Source: an uncultured Bacteroides sp. (lineage in GTDB: Bacteria; Bacteroidota; Bacteroidia; Bacteroidales; Bacteroidaceae). Taken from it: a DNA stretch of 64,000 nucleotides. Every line of letters begins with the position of its first letter. Position 1 is the stretch's first letter. Both the position numbers and the translations under genes were made by a program. The stretch spans positions 3,741 to 67,740 of the forward strand of contig USPQ01000007.1 of the NCBI GenBank assembly GCA_900556625.1, written 5' to 3'. Below the pieces are notes generated by a model. That model saw nothing but the letters and a program-made list of their open reading frames with translations. It ran no database searches and was not told the origin of the DNA. This document shows, piece after piece, positions 27,318 through 36,049 of this stretch.

Positions 27318-28787
27318 TTAAAGCCTTAGCCCTTTACTGCTAAAACGTCGGCTGGCTGGACTGCTTACACTCTTTTCGACCTTGAAGCGAGTCTGTGGTG
27401 TACTTTCTTCTGGAGTTTCGTCATCTTTAGGCGGATATGTACCGTCCAATACTCCTATGGCGATCTTCAGCAATCTTTCACTTTTACCATCCTTGTCGAA
27501 TGTACCGAATGGTAGGAATTCACTGTAATTTGTACTCCCATCTATTGTGGTTTCACTGACTTTTAAATCGGTAGCTGGAGAAATGGCACCATAAGTATCG
27601 TGTTGGGAATTGTAAACTGTACATACTACCGGGTTGACCGACCATAGAAATTCTTCATTAATAAACTGTTCTGTTGCTACATTTTGTCCCTTCGTCGAAC
27701 TGCCTACAGTAGCAATGGGATATGTATCCTCTAAAAAAAGACTTCTAATGAGCATTTCCGGTGCTCCCATTGTCGTTCCGCTGGTAATGGCGATTAAACT
27801 GTGTAAGTTTAAATTGATCTCCCTATCTGTACCGAACAGAATAGTGGCGTCTTTATCCGTATTTTTATCATTATATTCAAGATAAGCCATTGGCTCTCCT
27901 AAACGGTCGGCTGAGGTCAGAATAGTACCTAACAACTGAACACAATCCATTGAACCTCCCTCATTGTAACGAAGGTCAAGAATAACAGCTTGTACGCCTG
28001 CTTCCTTAAACTTTTGCGAGACACTGCGTAATTCATTGTTGTATTTTTCCGGTTCGGCTTTTGTACCGGCTGTGAAGCTATTGTACATGAGATAGCCTAC
28101 CCTTATCTTTTTGACCGGCGACTCAATAATCTCATATTTATGTACGGGATTGTCTTCTACTATCTGTGCTGCAGGCATTTCAACGGGGTCATCTATTGGA
28201 ACAACTCTATATTCCATCGTCGGTCCTTCATCTTCTCCGTCACCTCCCTCATTTCCGTCTTCTTCATCTTCTATTTCCACCTCTTTCCACTCGCCCAAAG
28301 TCAGTTTTACGGCTTTAGTTCCTTGCAATAAATATGTCTCATATTTCTTACTAATGTAGGAAGTGTCTACTTTCATGATCCAATCACCGCGTTCTAAACC
28401 CGCCTGTGCGGCAGGGGAACCTGGAATAACGTAAGTAATCAAAGCGTTGTAGGCAGTGTCAATATCCGGATTTCTAACTAATGAATAATCAAATCCATAT
28501 GTGGGCAATGGGGTTGCCATAACAGAGTCTACAAATGAATAACTATCCTGCTTCGATTTCACTTTAGACAGGAAAGAGGCAGGTTCTACAAATAAATTTA
28601 CATCATCATAGGAAGGTAGCTCCTGATACCATAGATAGTTCTGTTGCATGATGTCTAATATCCATGTATCCAATGCTGTTTGGTGGGCATACTCCGGCCA
28701 GCGGTCAACACCACAGGAGAAGAAGCCACTGAGAGATACGATGGTCAGGGCGGGTATAAGGATTATCTTTCTTAATTTCGTCATCAT
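27318..28787 (-). CDS. S41-peptidase-like lipoprotein with the catalytic Ser replaced by Gly
   Basis: A 489-residue lipoprotein (FFSC near Cys25). The ATG at 28787 was preferred to a codon seven residues earlier. A PDZ domain (PGSPAAQAGLERGDWIMKV near 135) is interrupted by an acidic insert rich in Glu, Asp and Gly (about 180-205), then the S41 core follows (VQAVILDLRYNEGGSMD near 285). In tail-specific proteases the nucleophilic Ser lies 25 residues before the Lys. Here the Lys is kept (SSTKGQN), but the residue 25 before it is Gly341 (TTMGAPE; codon at 27765-27767) and the supporting Gln four after Lys is Val. It is therefore predicted to bind rather than cut peptides. Confidence 0.85.
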   Translation of the reverse strand: MMTKLRKIILIPALTIVSLSGFFSCGVDRWPEYAHQTALDTWILDIMQQNYLWYQELPSYDDVNLFVEPASFLSKVKSKQDSYSFVDSVMATPLPTYGFDYSLVRNPDIDTAYNALITYVIPGSPAAQAGLERGDWIMKVDTSYISKKYETYLLQGTKAVKLTLGEWKEVEIEDEEDGNEGGDGEDEGPTMEYRVVPIDDPVEMPAAQIVEDNPVHKYEIIESPVKKIRVGYLMYNSFTAGTKAEPEKYNNELRSVSQKFKEAGVQAVILDLRYNEGGSMDCVQLLGTILTSADRLGEPMAYLEYNDKNTDKDATILFGTDREINLNLHSLIAITSGTTMGAPEMLIRSLFLEDTYPIATVGSSTKGQNVATEQFINEEFLWSVNPVVCTVYNSQHDTYGAISPATDLKVSETTIDGSTNYSEFLPFGTFDKDGKSERLLKIAIGVLDGTYPPKDDETPEESTPQTRFKVEKSVSSPASRRFSSKGLRL

Positions 28788-28805
28788 AAAAAGCTTTTCA
28801 CGTTG

Positions 28806-28813
28806 CAAATGTA
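28806..28813 (-). promoter_or_regulatory. -7 promoter element of the S41-like operon
   Basis: TACATTTG on the minus strand, 18 bases before the ATG at 28787. The start region is therefore short-leadered. Confidence 0.5.
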
Positions 28814-28869
28814 GGAAATACTTTGCTTATCTACCACATTTATGGTATAAAAATGCCTTTAATGTGTGA

Positions 28870-28900
28870 TTGGCTGTTAGAGAATCCTGCGTTATCTTTG
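28870..28900 (+). promoter_or_regulatory. Promoter of mnmA
   Basis: TTG at 28870-28872, a 20-bp spacer, then TATCTTTG at 28893-28900: both elements of the Bacteroides promoter at the right spacing, 64 bases before mnmA. Confidence 0.65.
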
Positions 28901-28963
28901 TGCTTCCAAAATTATCAATAGGCATTAGTAAAATAGAATAAGTGATTAATAAACGGTAATTTC

Positions 28964-30031
28964 ATGAATATAGCTGCATTGTTATCGGGAGGTGTTGATA
29001 GTTCGGTGGTTGTTCACTTGCTTTGTGAGCAGGGCTACAAACCGACTCTTTTTTATATAAAGATCGGTATGGAAGGAGCGGAGTATATGGATTGTTCGGC
29101 AGAGGAAGATATTGAATTATCGGCTGCTACTGCCCGAAAGTACGGTTTATCTCTTGAAATAGTTGATTTTCATAAGGAATACTGGGAAAATGTAGCGACT
29201 TACGCCATTGGTAAGATCCGGCAGGGATTGACACCGAATCCGGATGTGATGTGCAATAAACTGATAAAGTTTGGTTGCTTTGAACAACGCATCGGGAAAG
29301 AGTTTGATTTTACGGCTACCGGTCATTATGCTACTACGATACAGCGTGATGGAAAAGTGTGGCTGGGTACGGCAAAAGATCCCGTAAAAGACCAGACGGA
29401 TTTTCTTGCACAGATTGATTATCTGCAAATTTCCAAACTAATGTTTCCCATTGGAGGATTGACGAAACATGAGGTGCGTGAAATTGCAGATGCGGCTGGA
29501 TTACCCAGTGCCAAAAGAAAAGACAGTCAAGGCATTTGCTTTTTGGGAAAGATAAACTATAATAATTTTGTCCGTCGTTTTCTTGGCGAGCGGGAAGGAG
29601 TGATTGTAGAATTGGAAACCGGAAAGAAACTAGGTACACATCATGGTTATTGGTTTCATACTATCGGGCAACGGAAGGGGCTTGGTTTGAGTGGAGGTCC
29701 TTGGTTTGTTGTTAAAAAGGATATTCAGGAAAATATCATTTATGTATCTCGCGGCTACGGTGTAGAGACCCAATATGGGAATGAATTCCAAATGCGTGAT
29801 TTTCATTTTATAACGGATAATATTTGGAAGGGTCAGGATAAGGAAGTGGATATAACCTTTAAAATTCGTCATACTCCTGAATTTACTAAAGGGAAGCTCA
29901 TTATGAAGGGAGATAATCAGTTTCATATCCTATCTTCTGAAAAGTTACAAGGCATTGCTCCGGGACAGTTTGGAGTGATTTATGATAAAGAAGCGCGGAT
30001 TTGTGTGGGAAGTGGAGAGATTATCTGTTAA
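28964..30031 (+). CDS. mnmA: tRNA-specific 2-thiouridylase
   Basis: A 355-residue cytoplasmic enzyme that puts sulfur on U34 of Lys, Glu and Gln tRNAs using ATP and a persulfide relay. The PP-loop is LLSGGVDSSVVV near residue 6. The two catalytic cysteines are in NPDVMCNKLIKFG near 91 and DSQGICFLG near 189. The C-terminal OB/beta domain with GQRKGLGLSGGPW near 230 and GIAPGQFGVIY near 330 is complete. Bacteroides genomes often hold more than one MnmA paralogue; which one this is cannot be told here. Confidence 0.94.
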   Translation: MNIAALLSGGVDSSVVVHLLCEQGYKPTLFYIKIGMEGAEYMDCSAEEDIELSAATARKYGLSLEIVDFHKEYWENVATYAIGKIRQGLTPNPDVMCNKLIKFGCFEQRIGKEFDFTATGHYATTIQRDGKVWLGTAKDPVKDQTDFLAQIDYLQISKLMFPIGGLTKHEVREIADAAGLPSAKRKDSQGICFLGKINYNNFVRRFLGEREGVIVELETGKKLGTHHGYWFHTIGQRKGLGLSGGPWFVVKKDIQENIIYVSRGYGVETQYGNEFQMRDFHFITDNIWKGQDKEVDITFKIRHTPEFTKGKLIMKGDNQFHILSSEKLQGIAPGQFGVIYDKEARICVGSGEIIC

Positions 30032-30054
30032 ATATTTTTTTTGAGTGGCGAAGA

Positions 30055-30086
30055 TTGAATAAACAAGATTATTTTCATTACTTTTG
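30055..30086 (+). promoter_or_regulatory. Promoter before an 18-codon ORF
   Basis: TTG at 30055-30057, a 21-bp spacer and TACTTTTG at 30079-30086 fit the Bacteroides promoter. The predicted RNA would start near 30093. Confidence 0.5.
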
Positions 30087-30104
30087 TTTCGTAGAATTAT
30101 AAAT

Positions 30105-30112
30105 AAAGGAGG
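30105..30112 (+). promoter_or_regulatory. Strong Shine-Dalgarno of the 18-codon ORF
   Basis: AAAGGAGG ends 7 bases before the ATG at 30120. Such a strong site is uncommon in Bacteroides, which usually relies on AT-rich leaders, and supports real translation. Confidence 0.6.
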
Positions 30113-30119
30113 TTTGATT

Positions 30120-30176
30120 ATGACAACGATGGAATTCCCAACAAGATGCGGTGTTAAACCTTCTTTATATCTATGA
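30120..30176 (+). CDS. Possible 18-residue small protein
   Basis: The predicted peptide is MTTMEFPTRCGVKPSLYL, followed by TGA. Support comes from context: a two-element promoter (30055-30086) and a perfect Shine-Dalgarno (30105-30112) lie directly in front, and no other gene uses this 170-base gap between the convergent mnmA and LuxR-type genes. No repeated amino acid suggests attenuation, and no operon follows on this strand, so it is more likely a small protein or part of a small RNA. Function unknown; the coding call is tentative. Confidence 0.45.
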   Translation: MTTMEFPTRCGVKPSLYL

Positions 30177-30204
30177 TAAGGCGGATAAGGCTCTTGAAAA
30201 CACA

Positions 30205-30864
30205 TCAGATATAGTATTCCGCTAAATCAACAATTCCCGCCCGCATGGCATATTTGGTGGCTTCATGCACATTATTTACGCCTAACTTGCGGAAGATATT
30301 TTTACGGTGGCTGTTAATCGTATGAAAACTAAGGTTTTTCTTTGCTGCAATCTCTTTTGTCGTTTTGCCCAGTGCGATTTCTTTTAGAATATTCTTTTCT
30401 GTTTGCGTTAGCAAATGATTGTCTGTGGATGAGGTAACAGACGGAGAGCCAGTTCCCGAAAGCAATAGGTTGCTGACATGATTGCAGATATATCTTTGTT
30501 TGCGGATAGCGCATTGAATAGCAGTGATAATTTCTTCTTTGGAATTATCTTTCATTACTACTCCAAAAGCCATGCTGCTAAATAATATTTGTCGAAGGAA
30601 GTTGAGACTTAGCTCATCGGAGAATAGAATCCAATCGGCCTTTTTAAACCTTTCCTGCAGAACGATCAGTTCATCTGCCCCGGCAAAATTGAATAGTGTG
30701 TAATCAAGAATAACCACTGCTTGCGGATACAATCGCAGCAACTGAATCAGCTCTGCTTTATTATCAGCTTCTAAAAGCGTGGATACATCTTTTTGCTTGG
30801 TCAGTAGGAACATCATTCCCGCTTTGCTGATATCTTGATTGTCTGCAATGATAAATTCTCTCAT
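30205..30864 (-). CDS. LuxR/FixJ-family response regulator
   Basis: A 219-residue regulator. The receiver domain (about 1-125) has the acidic pair reduced to D8-N9, a phosphate-accepting Asp in AVVILDYTLFN near 54 and the conserved Lys in VVMKDNS near 104. The LuxR helix-turn-helix (about 150-212) reads LTQTEKNILKEIALGKTTKE then HTINSHRKNIFRKLGVNN. The change of the usual DD pair to DN may weaken magnesium binding. No histidine kinase gene is adjacent, so it is an orphan. Its promoter lies within the terminator of the upstream gene. Confidence 0.9.
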   Translation of the reverse strand: MREFIIADNQDISKAGMMFLLTKQKDVSTLLEADNKAELIQLLRLYPQAVVILDYTLFNFAGADELIVLQERFKKADWILFSDELSLNFLRQILFSSMAFGVVMKDNSKEEIITAIQCAIRKQRYICNHVSNLLLSGTGSPSVTSSTDNHLLTQTEKNILKEIALGKTTKEIAAKKNLSFHTINSHRKNIFRKLGVNNVHEATKYAMRAGIVDLAEYYI

Positions 30865-30882
30865 AATAGGAATAGCTAAATA

Positions 30883-30932
30883 AAAACTCCGCTACAAATG
30901 TACATATTTTGTGCGATTTGTAGCGGAGTTTT
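30883..30932 (-). terminator. Terminator of the DUF4251 gene; overlaps the LuxR-gene promoter
   Basis: AAAACTCCGCTACAAAT pairs perfectly over 17 bp with ATTTGTAGCGGAGTTTT; T runs follow. The minus-strand TACATTTG (30895-30902), the likely -7 element of the LuxR-type gene, is built into one arm and the loop. Confidence 0.85.
30895..30902 (-). promoter_or_regulatory. -7 element of the LuxR-type gene
   Basis: TACATTTG on the minus strand, 30 bases before the start codon at 30864; it lies inside the terminator hairpin of the preceding gene. The -33 box is unclear. Confidence 0.45.
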
Positions 30933-30953
30933 AATTAGATTCTTGAATTCCGA

Positions 30954-31544
30954 TTACCAGGAACGTCCTTTGAAGATGTTGGATTGGTCAAGCGGAACGA
31001 TATTTCCGTTCAATGTCAGATTGTTGTTATTGAAGTTCGGGCTGATTGTAACCGAAGCTGTATTATTTCCACTGCTCATGTTGATAAAGACCTGAGCGGA
31101 AATACCAATACCTTGAACGCTGAATGAACAGTTCACATTTCCTTTCTTGTCAATGTTCATTTTCATATCAGAAGAATTACCATCTACAGTGACACCACCG
31201 ATCCCGTTAGGACCTGGATAAGCTGTATTGAAAGCAGTCTGCACAGTGGCTCTGTTGCCATTCATCAAAACGAAGTTGGTGTTTGAAGTCACGAAAGCAC
31301 TCATTCCATTGCGGAAGATTACTTGATTGGCTTCCAATACAAATTGCTTGTTCTTTAAAGCCTGTACAGCTTGTTGATAGGCTGCCATGTCCTGTACTTG
31401 TTCTTCGGCGCGGAGTTTCGCTCTTTCTGCGTCTCTTTGAACTTTTCGTTCTGCGCGGCGGGTTGCTGCGTTACTTTCCTGTGCATACATCATCGTGCTT
31501 GCACTTACTAATACTAATGCTAATAATGCAATAAACTTTTTCAT
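30954..31544 (-). CDS. DUF4251-family exported protein
   Basis: A 196-residue protein with a signal peptide (MKKFIALLALVLVSAST...YAQ), an Arg/Glu/Ala-rich helical stretch (about 25-60, AERKVQRDAERAKLRAEE) and a beta-rich C-terminal domain of the DUF4251 type (FVLEANQVIFRNG, then Asn-rich strands SPNFNNNNLTLNG). This Bacteroidetes-specific periplasmic family has no known function. The gene is a single transcription unit with its own strong terminator. Confidence 0.85.
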   Translation of the reverse strand: MKKFIALLALVLVSASTMMYAQESNAATRRAERKVQRDAERAKLRAEEQVQDMAAYQQAVQALKNKQFVLEANQVIFRNGMSAFVTSNTNFVLMNGNRATVQTAFNTAYPGPNGIGGVTVDGNSSDMKMNIDKKGNVNCSFSVQGIGISAQVFINMSSGNNTASVTISPNFNNNNLTLNGNIVPLDQSNIFKGRSW

Positions 31545-31612
31545 AACTTTTTTTTTGTTTAGGTTTAATACGTTGTCCGTTTATTGCAAAAACAAAGAGT
31601 ATGCCGGATTGT

Positions 31613-33040
31613 TCACGAACGTCGTGCAATTTTGTATCCGATAGCTGCGACGGCAATACTCATTAAAGGGCTGATAATGTTGAAAAAGCAATAGGGAAGA
31701 TATACAAGTGTGGGCACACTTAAAATGGTGGCCTGAGTCATCCCGCAACTGTTCCATGGGATCAGTACGGATGTAACGGTTACTGCATCTTCCGTCGTGC
31801 GGCTTAGTAAGCAACTTTCATATCCTTTCTTGGCATATATGTCACGAAACATATTCCCCGTCAGAATGATACTGATATATTGGTCGGCTGTTGCCAGATT
31901 AAGAAACAAGCCTGAGCAAACCGTACCTCCTACCACACTGACCGTCTTTTTCATAAATCGAACAAAGATTGAAGTGATACTACCCAACATACCGCTGGCC
32001 GTCATTGCTCCACCAAAACACATGGCACACAGAATGAGCCAAATCGTATTCAGCATTCCGGACATGCCGCGTGTGGCAATCAAATCTGACAGAACGGCAT
32101 TGTCTGTGTGCAGACTTGTACTTCCATATATCGTTATCATTAATCCTTTGAACAATGAATCGAAGCCGGAAGTTGCCATTCCGGAAACTTCCTGTAATAA
32201 CTCCGGCTGGAAAATCAAAGCGAAGACTCCTGCCAGCAGTGTCGATAAGAACAGGGTAATGATGGAAGGAATCTTACGGGCGATTAATATGCCTGTTGCA
32301 ATAGGTACAATCAAGAGCCAGGGAGTAATGTGGAACTTTTCATTCAAAGCAGTTGCCACTTCGGTGATATGTTGTGTATTGCTGGCATCGTGTGAGAATC
32401 CTGCCACAGTAAAAATAATCAAAGTGATTATGAGGGAAGGAACTGTCGTTATCATCATGTATCGGATATGCCGGAATAGTGGAGTATCAGTTACGGAAGC
32501 TGCCAATATGGTTGTTTCCGATAGAGGCGAGACCTTATCTCCAAAATAAGCTCCGGAAATAATGGCTCCTGCAATCCATCCCTCTTCAAATCCTTGTGCC
32601 CTGCCGATACCCATCAGTGCGATTCCAATGGTAGCGATGGTAGTCCACGAACTACCGGTCATAACGGAAATAAGTACACAAATGATACAGGTGGATGCTA
32701 AGAAGAAACTGGGATGTATGATTTGCATTCCATAATAAATCAAAGTAGGTACTACTCCGCTGATCATCCACATTCCACTTAATGCACCGATAATCAATAG
32801 AATGATAATAGCCGTTGCCACTCCGGCCACATTGTTTGTGATGGCAATCTCATAATCTTTCCAAGGAATTTTGTAGAATGCCATACCGATAAGAATACAA
32901 ATAGCGGTAGTGGTGAGTAATGATACTTGACTTCCTCCACTTAAAGCATCACTACCGAAAGTATGGATAGTACCGAATAATAATAGTATAAGTACGATAA
33001 TTGGTATCAGGGATACAAAAGGGGAGGGGGCTTTTTTCAT
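31613..33040 (-). CDS. nhaC: NhaC-type sodium:proton antiporter
   Basis: A 475-residue inner membrane protein with about 12 helices. Conserved NhaC blocks include MTGSSWTTIATIGIALMGIG near 130, ISGAYFGDKVSPLSETT near 170 and DQYISIILTGNMFRDIY near 390. It exchanges sodium for protons or, in relatives, malate/lactate. The start MKKAPSPFVSLIPI fits the family. No co-transcribed gene is apparent. Confidence 0.92.
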   Translation of the reverse strand: MKKAPSPFVSLIPIIVLILLLFGTIHTFGSDALSGGSQVSLLTTTAICILIGMAFYKIPWKDYEIAITNNVAGVATAIIILLIIGALSGMWMISGVVPTLIYYGMQIIHPSFFLASTCIICVLISVMTGSSWTTIATIGIALMGIGRAQGFEEGWIAGAIISGAYFGDKVSPLSETTILAASVTDTPLFRHIRYMMITTVPSLIITLIIFTVAGFSHDASNTQHITEVATALNEKFHITPWLLIVPIATGILIARKIPSIITLFLSTLLAGVFALIFQPELLQEVSGMATSGFDSLFKGLMITIYGSTSLHTDNAVLSDLIATRGMSGMLNTIWLILCAMCFGGAMTASGMLGSITSIFVRFMKKTVSVVGGTVCSGLFLNLATADQYISIILTGNMFRDIYAKKGYESCLLSRTTEDAVTVTSVLIPWNSCGMTQATILSVPTLVYLPYCFFNIISPLMSIAVAAIGYKIARRS

Positions 33041-33166
33041 ATTAAGTTCTTTAATGCTCTATATTATTTTGGTTTGCAAAGATATAACAAAATGATCGAA
33101 ATTCTTAGCGTTATGGAACGAAGCAATAAAAATTAGTATAAGTTTATATATTCTTGGTACATAGAA

Positions 33167-33601
33167 TCAGCCCCAATTTACCTTACGTTTTAGCCACCAA
33201 TATCGTATGAAAAGTATTCCGGTCAGAATCAGAGCGATAGATAGTCCGGTGTAGAAAACGGAAATAAAACTGTCGGGTAATAGATGGAAACTCCGGATGG
33301 TAATGCTTAGAGAGATCATGAATATCATAATGATCCAACTCTTTACATCAAAAAAAGAAAAAGGGCAGTTACGGGTTTTCTTTTTCTCGTCAATTCGCCG
33401 GGTGTGTTTATAATAAAGTCTTTTAAAGATGAGTATGAAGAATAACAGGAAAACTACAGTTGCTTCTCCGATTTTGAACATCCAGTCTTGGGAGTTGTTT
33501 AACCATGTAATGATTCCTATTCGTAATATATTGATACCGGCTGTAATCCATACTGCGCCGGCTGTAATGAGTAAGATTTGTTTGTTGACTCCGTATTTCA
33601 T
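33167..33601 (-). CDS. Small four-helix membrane protein, unknown function
   Basis: A 144-residue protein with four predicted membrane helices (about 9-30, 43-62, 88-107, 113-134) and a basic loop between helices 2 and 3 (KRLYYKHTRRIDEKKKTR). No enzymatic motif is visible and I do not recognise the family with confidence. It lies 69 bp downstream of pbpC on the same strand and might be its last operon gene. Confidence 0.6.
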   Translation of the reverse strand: MKYGVNKQILLITAGAVWITAGINILRIGIITWLNNSQDWMFKIGEATVVFLLFFILIFKRLYYKHTRRIDEKKKTRNCPFSFFDVKSWIIMIFMISLSITIRSFHLLPDSFISVFYTGLSIALILTGILFIRYWWLKRKVNWG

Positions 33602-33670
33602 TCGCTTTACTTTTTTGCTATAAACGGTTTTACTGCTTATTTTGTTGAGTCATTTCTTATGATTTATAAC

Positions 33671-36016
33671 TCATTTTATAAAAAAAGTGGTGGAAACCGT
33701 ATTCCCTTCCCCATCAACGGCTGTCAGAGAGTGTTTTCCCGGTTCAGGTTGCAAGGATATTTTATGAAAATCCTGTGTTTGCATCAGATATATATCATCG
33801 AGATGCCAGAAAACGATTGCTTCGGGATTGTTGTGAGCCAGTTCGACAGTGATGAATCCTTTGTTACCATCCAATTGTTTCGGTAGCTTGATTCGTGCAT
33901 TCATCGGAGGATAAATGAATTGCATGGGTTGGAAACTATCTTCTCCGCAACCTGATTTGAACGGAGGAAGAGGCTTGTATTCCGGATGATGCTGTTTATA
34001 ATACCATTCCCACACAGGAGGCAGTGCGAACCATGACCTTTGGAAAGTAGGCTCCGTATTGGCACAATTCTCATAAATACGATATTTCTCGTCGGCAGAT
34101 AAAGTAATGAAGTGATGATATGGGCAGGATTCCGTTCGCAGTCCGGAGGGAAGTATAAGCACTGTGTCCGTCTCCTCGCAGAAGCGTCCTTTCAAATGAC
34201 CGGATTGACGGCATACCTCTGCATCAATAAAAACACCGGTCGGACGTTCAAACCACGATGAAGAGGGAAGATAGTTGAATACATCGAATAATACGGGACC
34301 TGCCGTTTGTGCGCCCACTAATCCCGGTTTTCCTTCACCGGTTGCGTTTCCTACCCATACGCCGACTGCGTAACGAGGAGTGACGCCTACCGCCCAAGCA
34401 TCCCGGAATCCATAACTCGTTCCTGTTTTCCAGGCGATGGTCTGCATGGAAGGGATGGACTTCCAATCGATCTCTTCGGGGCGGTTGACTTCTTTTAGCG
34501 CGTCGAAAGTTTGCCACACTGCACCCTTGTCCCAAGTGAATTTTTGTTGTATCGCTTCGTTTTTGTTCTCTTCTCCCATTAAGATGTCGGCTTCTTTTTG
34601 AGGGACTGCATCACTATGCTGATTCGGAATCAGGCTTCGTCCCATTTGTGCGTACGCATTTGTTACATCCCATAAAGTGGCTTCTGCTCCTCCCAGAATC
34701 AGGGATAAACCGTAGTGGGACGATGGACGGGTGATTGTTTTGAATCCAGTCTGTTGCAGGAAATTATGAAATTTGGGAACACCATATTTTTGTAACATTG
34801 TCACAGCTGGAATATTCAGTGAACGGGAAAGTGCTTCCGAAGCGGGCACAGCCCCCTCATACTGCCTGCTGAAATTCTGCGGACTGAATCCGTTTATGTT
34901 AATGGGGATGTCAGGAAGTAGTGTATGTGGCAATAATGCCCCCTCCTGCAACATCGCATAATATAAAAAAGGTTTCAAAATACTTCCTGTGCTTCTGGGA
35001 GCTTGAATTACATCCACCTGATTACCTCCTTGCCGATGGTCGAAATGTACATTCCCGCAATAGGCTATCACTTGATTGGCAGGGAGGTCGATTACTAAAA
35101 TGGCCAGATTGCGGATATCGCTTCGGTTAAATTCATTGCTCCAACGTTCAGCGATGTTTTCTATATGCATTTGAATCCCCCGGTCAATGGTGGAATGTGA
35201 GTACTGTCCATTTCTTTCTTTGTAGAAACGGCTGACTAAGTGGGGAGCTGTTTGCGGAAGAAGATGTGGCTCTTCGGGAAGAGGCTCGCTGACAGCCAAC
35301 TCATAAGTAGACGAATCTATGATTTCTTTCTCATGGAGCAGTTTAAGGACCCGGTTACGTTTGGCAAGTAATGTCTCCCGTCCTTTGGATAGGTGAATCA
35401 TGGCTGGAGCATTGGGTAATACGGCAAGCATGGCCGATTCCGCCCATGACAACTCTTCGGCTGAATGACCAAAATAACGCCAGGCGGCCGCATCCAGTCC
35501 TACCACATTTCCTCCGAAAGGGGCATGAGATATGTACATGGATAGGATTTCTTCTTTAGAAGCCCTGAATTCCAAACGTGTAGCCCAGATCATTTCGATT
35601 ATTTTCTCTCCGAAAGTTCTGGGCTTGTTTCGTGCAAGCCGGATAGTTTGCATGGTCAGTGTGCTTCCTCCGCTTACAATACGTTTGTTCTTGATGTTTT
35701 GATAAACGGCTCTTCCGATGGCAAGTGGATTAACACCCCAATGATGATAGAAATGTTTGTCCTCAAAAGTGATAAGGCAGTGTTTTATTTTCTCCGGTGT
35801 CGTATTCCTCGGAGGGAAACGCCACTGCCCGTCGGAAGCGATACGTGCTCCCAACAGTTCTTCGTTCCTAGCAGTGACGACAGTCGAGTAGGGGACATGA
35901 AAGAGTTGTCGGGGAAGACAAAACATATATCCCATCACCAAGAGAGTAATACTGCCAAGTATTACTCTCTTGGTGACGGATAAATTTCTGAATACCTCGG
36001 ATATCTTAACTTTCAT
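33671..36016 (-). CDS. pbpC: Penicillin-binding protein 1C
   Basis: A 781-residue bifunctional peptidoglycan synthase. After an N-terminal membrane helix (about 18-36) comes the GT51 glycosyltransferase (FEDKHFYHHWGVNP near 85, GGSTLTMQTIRLARN near 116, with catalytic Glu in the first). The transpeptidase has SxxK as S-I-L-K in RSTGSILKPF near 344, SxN as S-L-N near 400 and KTGT in WKTGTSYGFRDAW near 525. The C-terminal PBP1C-specific domain (about 690-781) is present. The alpha-2-macroglobulin gene lies just upstream (33 bp), the same pairing as pbpC-yfhM in enterobacteria. Confidence 0.95.
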   Translation of the reverse strand: MKVKISEVFRNLSVTKRVILGSITLLVMGYMFCLPRQLFHVPYSTVVTARNEELLGARIASDGQWRFPPRNTTPEKIKHCLITFEDKHFYHHWGVNPLAIGRAVYQNIKNKRIVSGGSTLTMQTIRLARNKPRTFGEKIIEMIWATRLEFRASKEEILSMYISHAPFGGNVVGLDAAAWRYFGHSAEELSWAESAMLAVLPNAPAMIHLSKGRETLLAKRNRVLKLLHEKEIIDSSTYELAVSEPLPEEPHLLPQTAPHLVSRFYKERNGQYSHSTIDRGIQMHIENIAERWSNEFNRSDIRNLAILVIDLPANQVIAYCGNVHFDHRQGGNQVDVIQAPRSTGSILKPFLYYAMLQEGALLPHTLLPDIPININGFSPQNFSRQYEGAVPASEALSRSLNIPAVTMLQKYGVPKFHNFLQQTGFKTITRPSSHYGLSLILGGAEATLWDVTNAYAQMGRSLIPNQHSDAVPQKEADILMGEENKNEAIQQKFTWDKGAVWQTFDALKEVNRPEEIDWKSIPSMQTIAWKTGTSYGFRDAWAVGVTPRYAVGVWVGNATGEGKPGLVGAQTAGPVLFDVFNYLPSSSWFERPTGVFIDAEVCRQSGHLKGRFCEETDTVLILPSGLRTESCPYHHFITLSADEKYRIYENCANTEPTFQRSWFALPPVWEWYYKQHHPEYKPLPPFKSGCGEDSFQPMQFIYPPMNARIKLPKQLDGNKGFITVELAHNNPEAIVFWHLDDIYLMQTQDFHKISLQPEPGKHSLTAVDGEGNTVSTTFFIK

Positions 36017-36049
36017 GAATTGCGTTTGTTCTTACCAACAGAATTCGTA

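Noticed and set aside
31797..32549. A 250-codon open frame on the plus strand opposite nhaC
   Set aside because: It is fully antisense to a clear NhaC transporter with conserved blocks; the translation is a low-complexity mirror of membrane-helix codons without motif, promoter or RBS.
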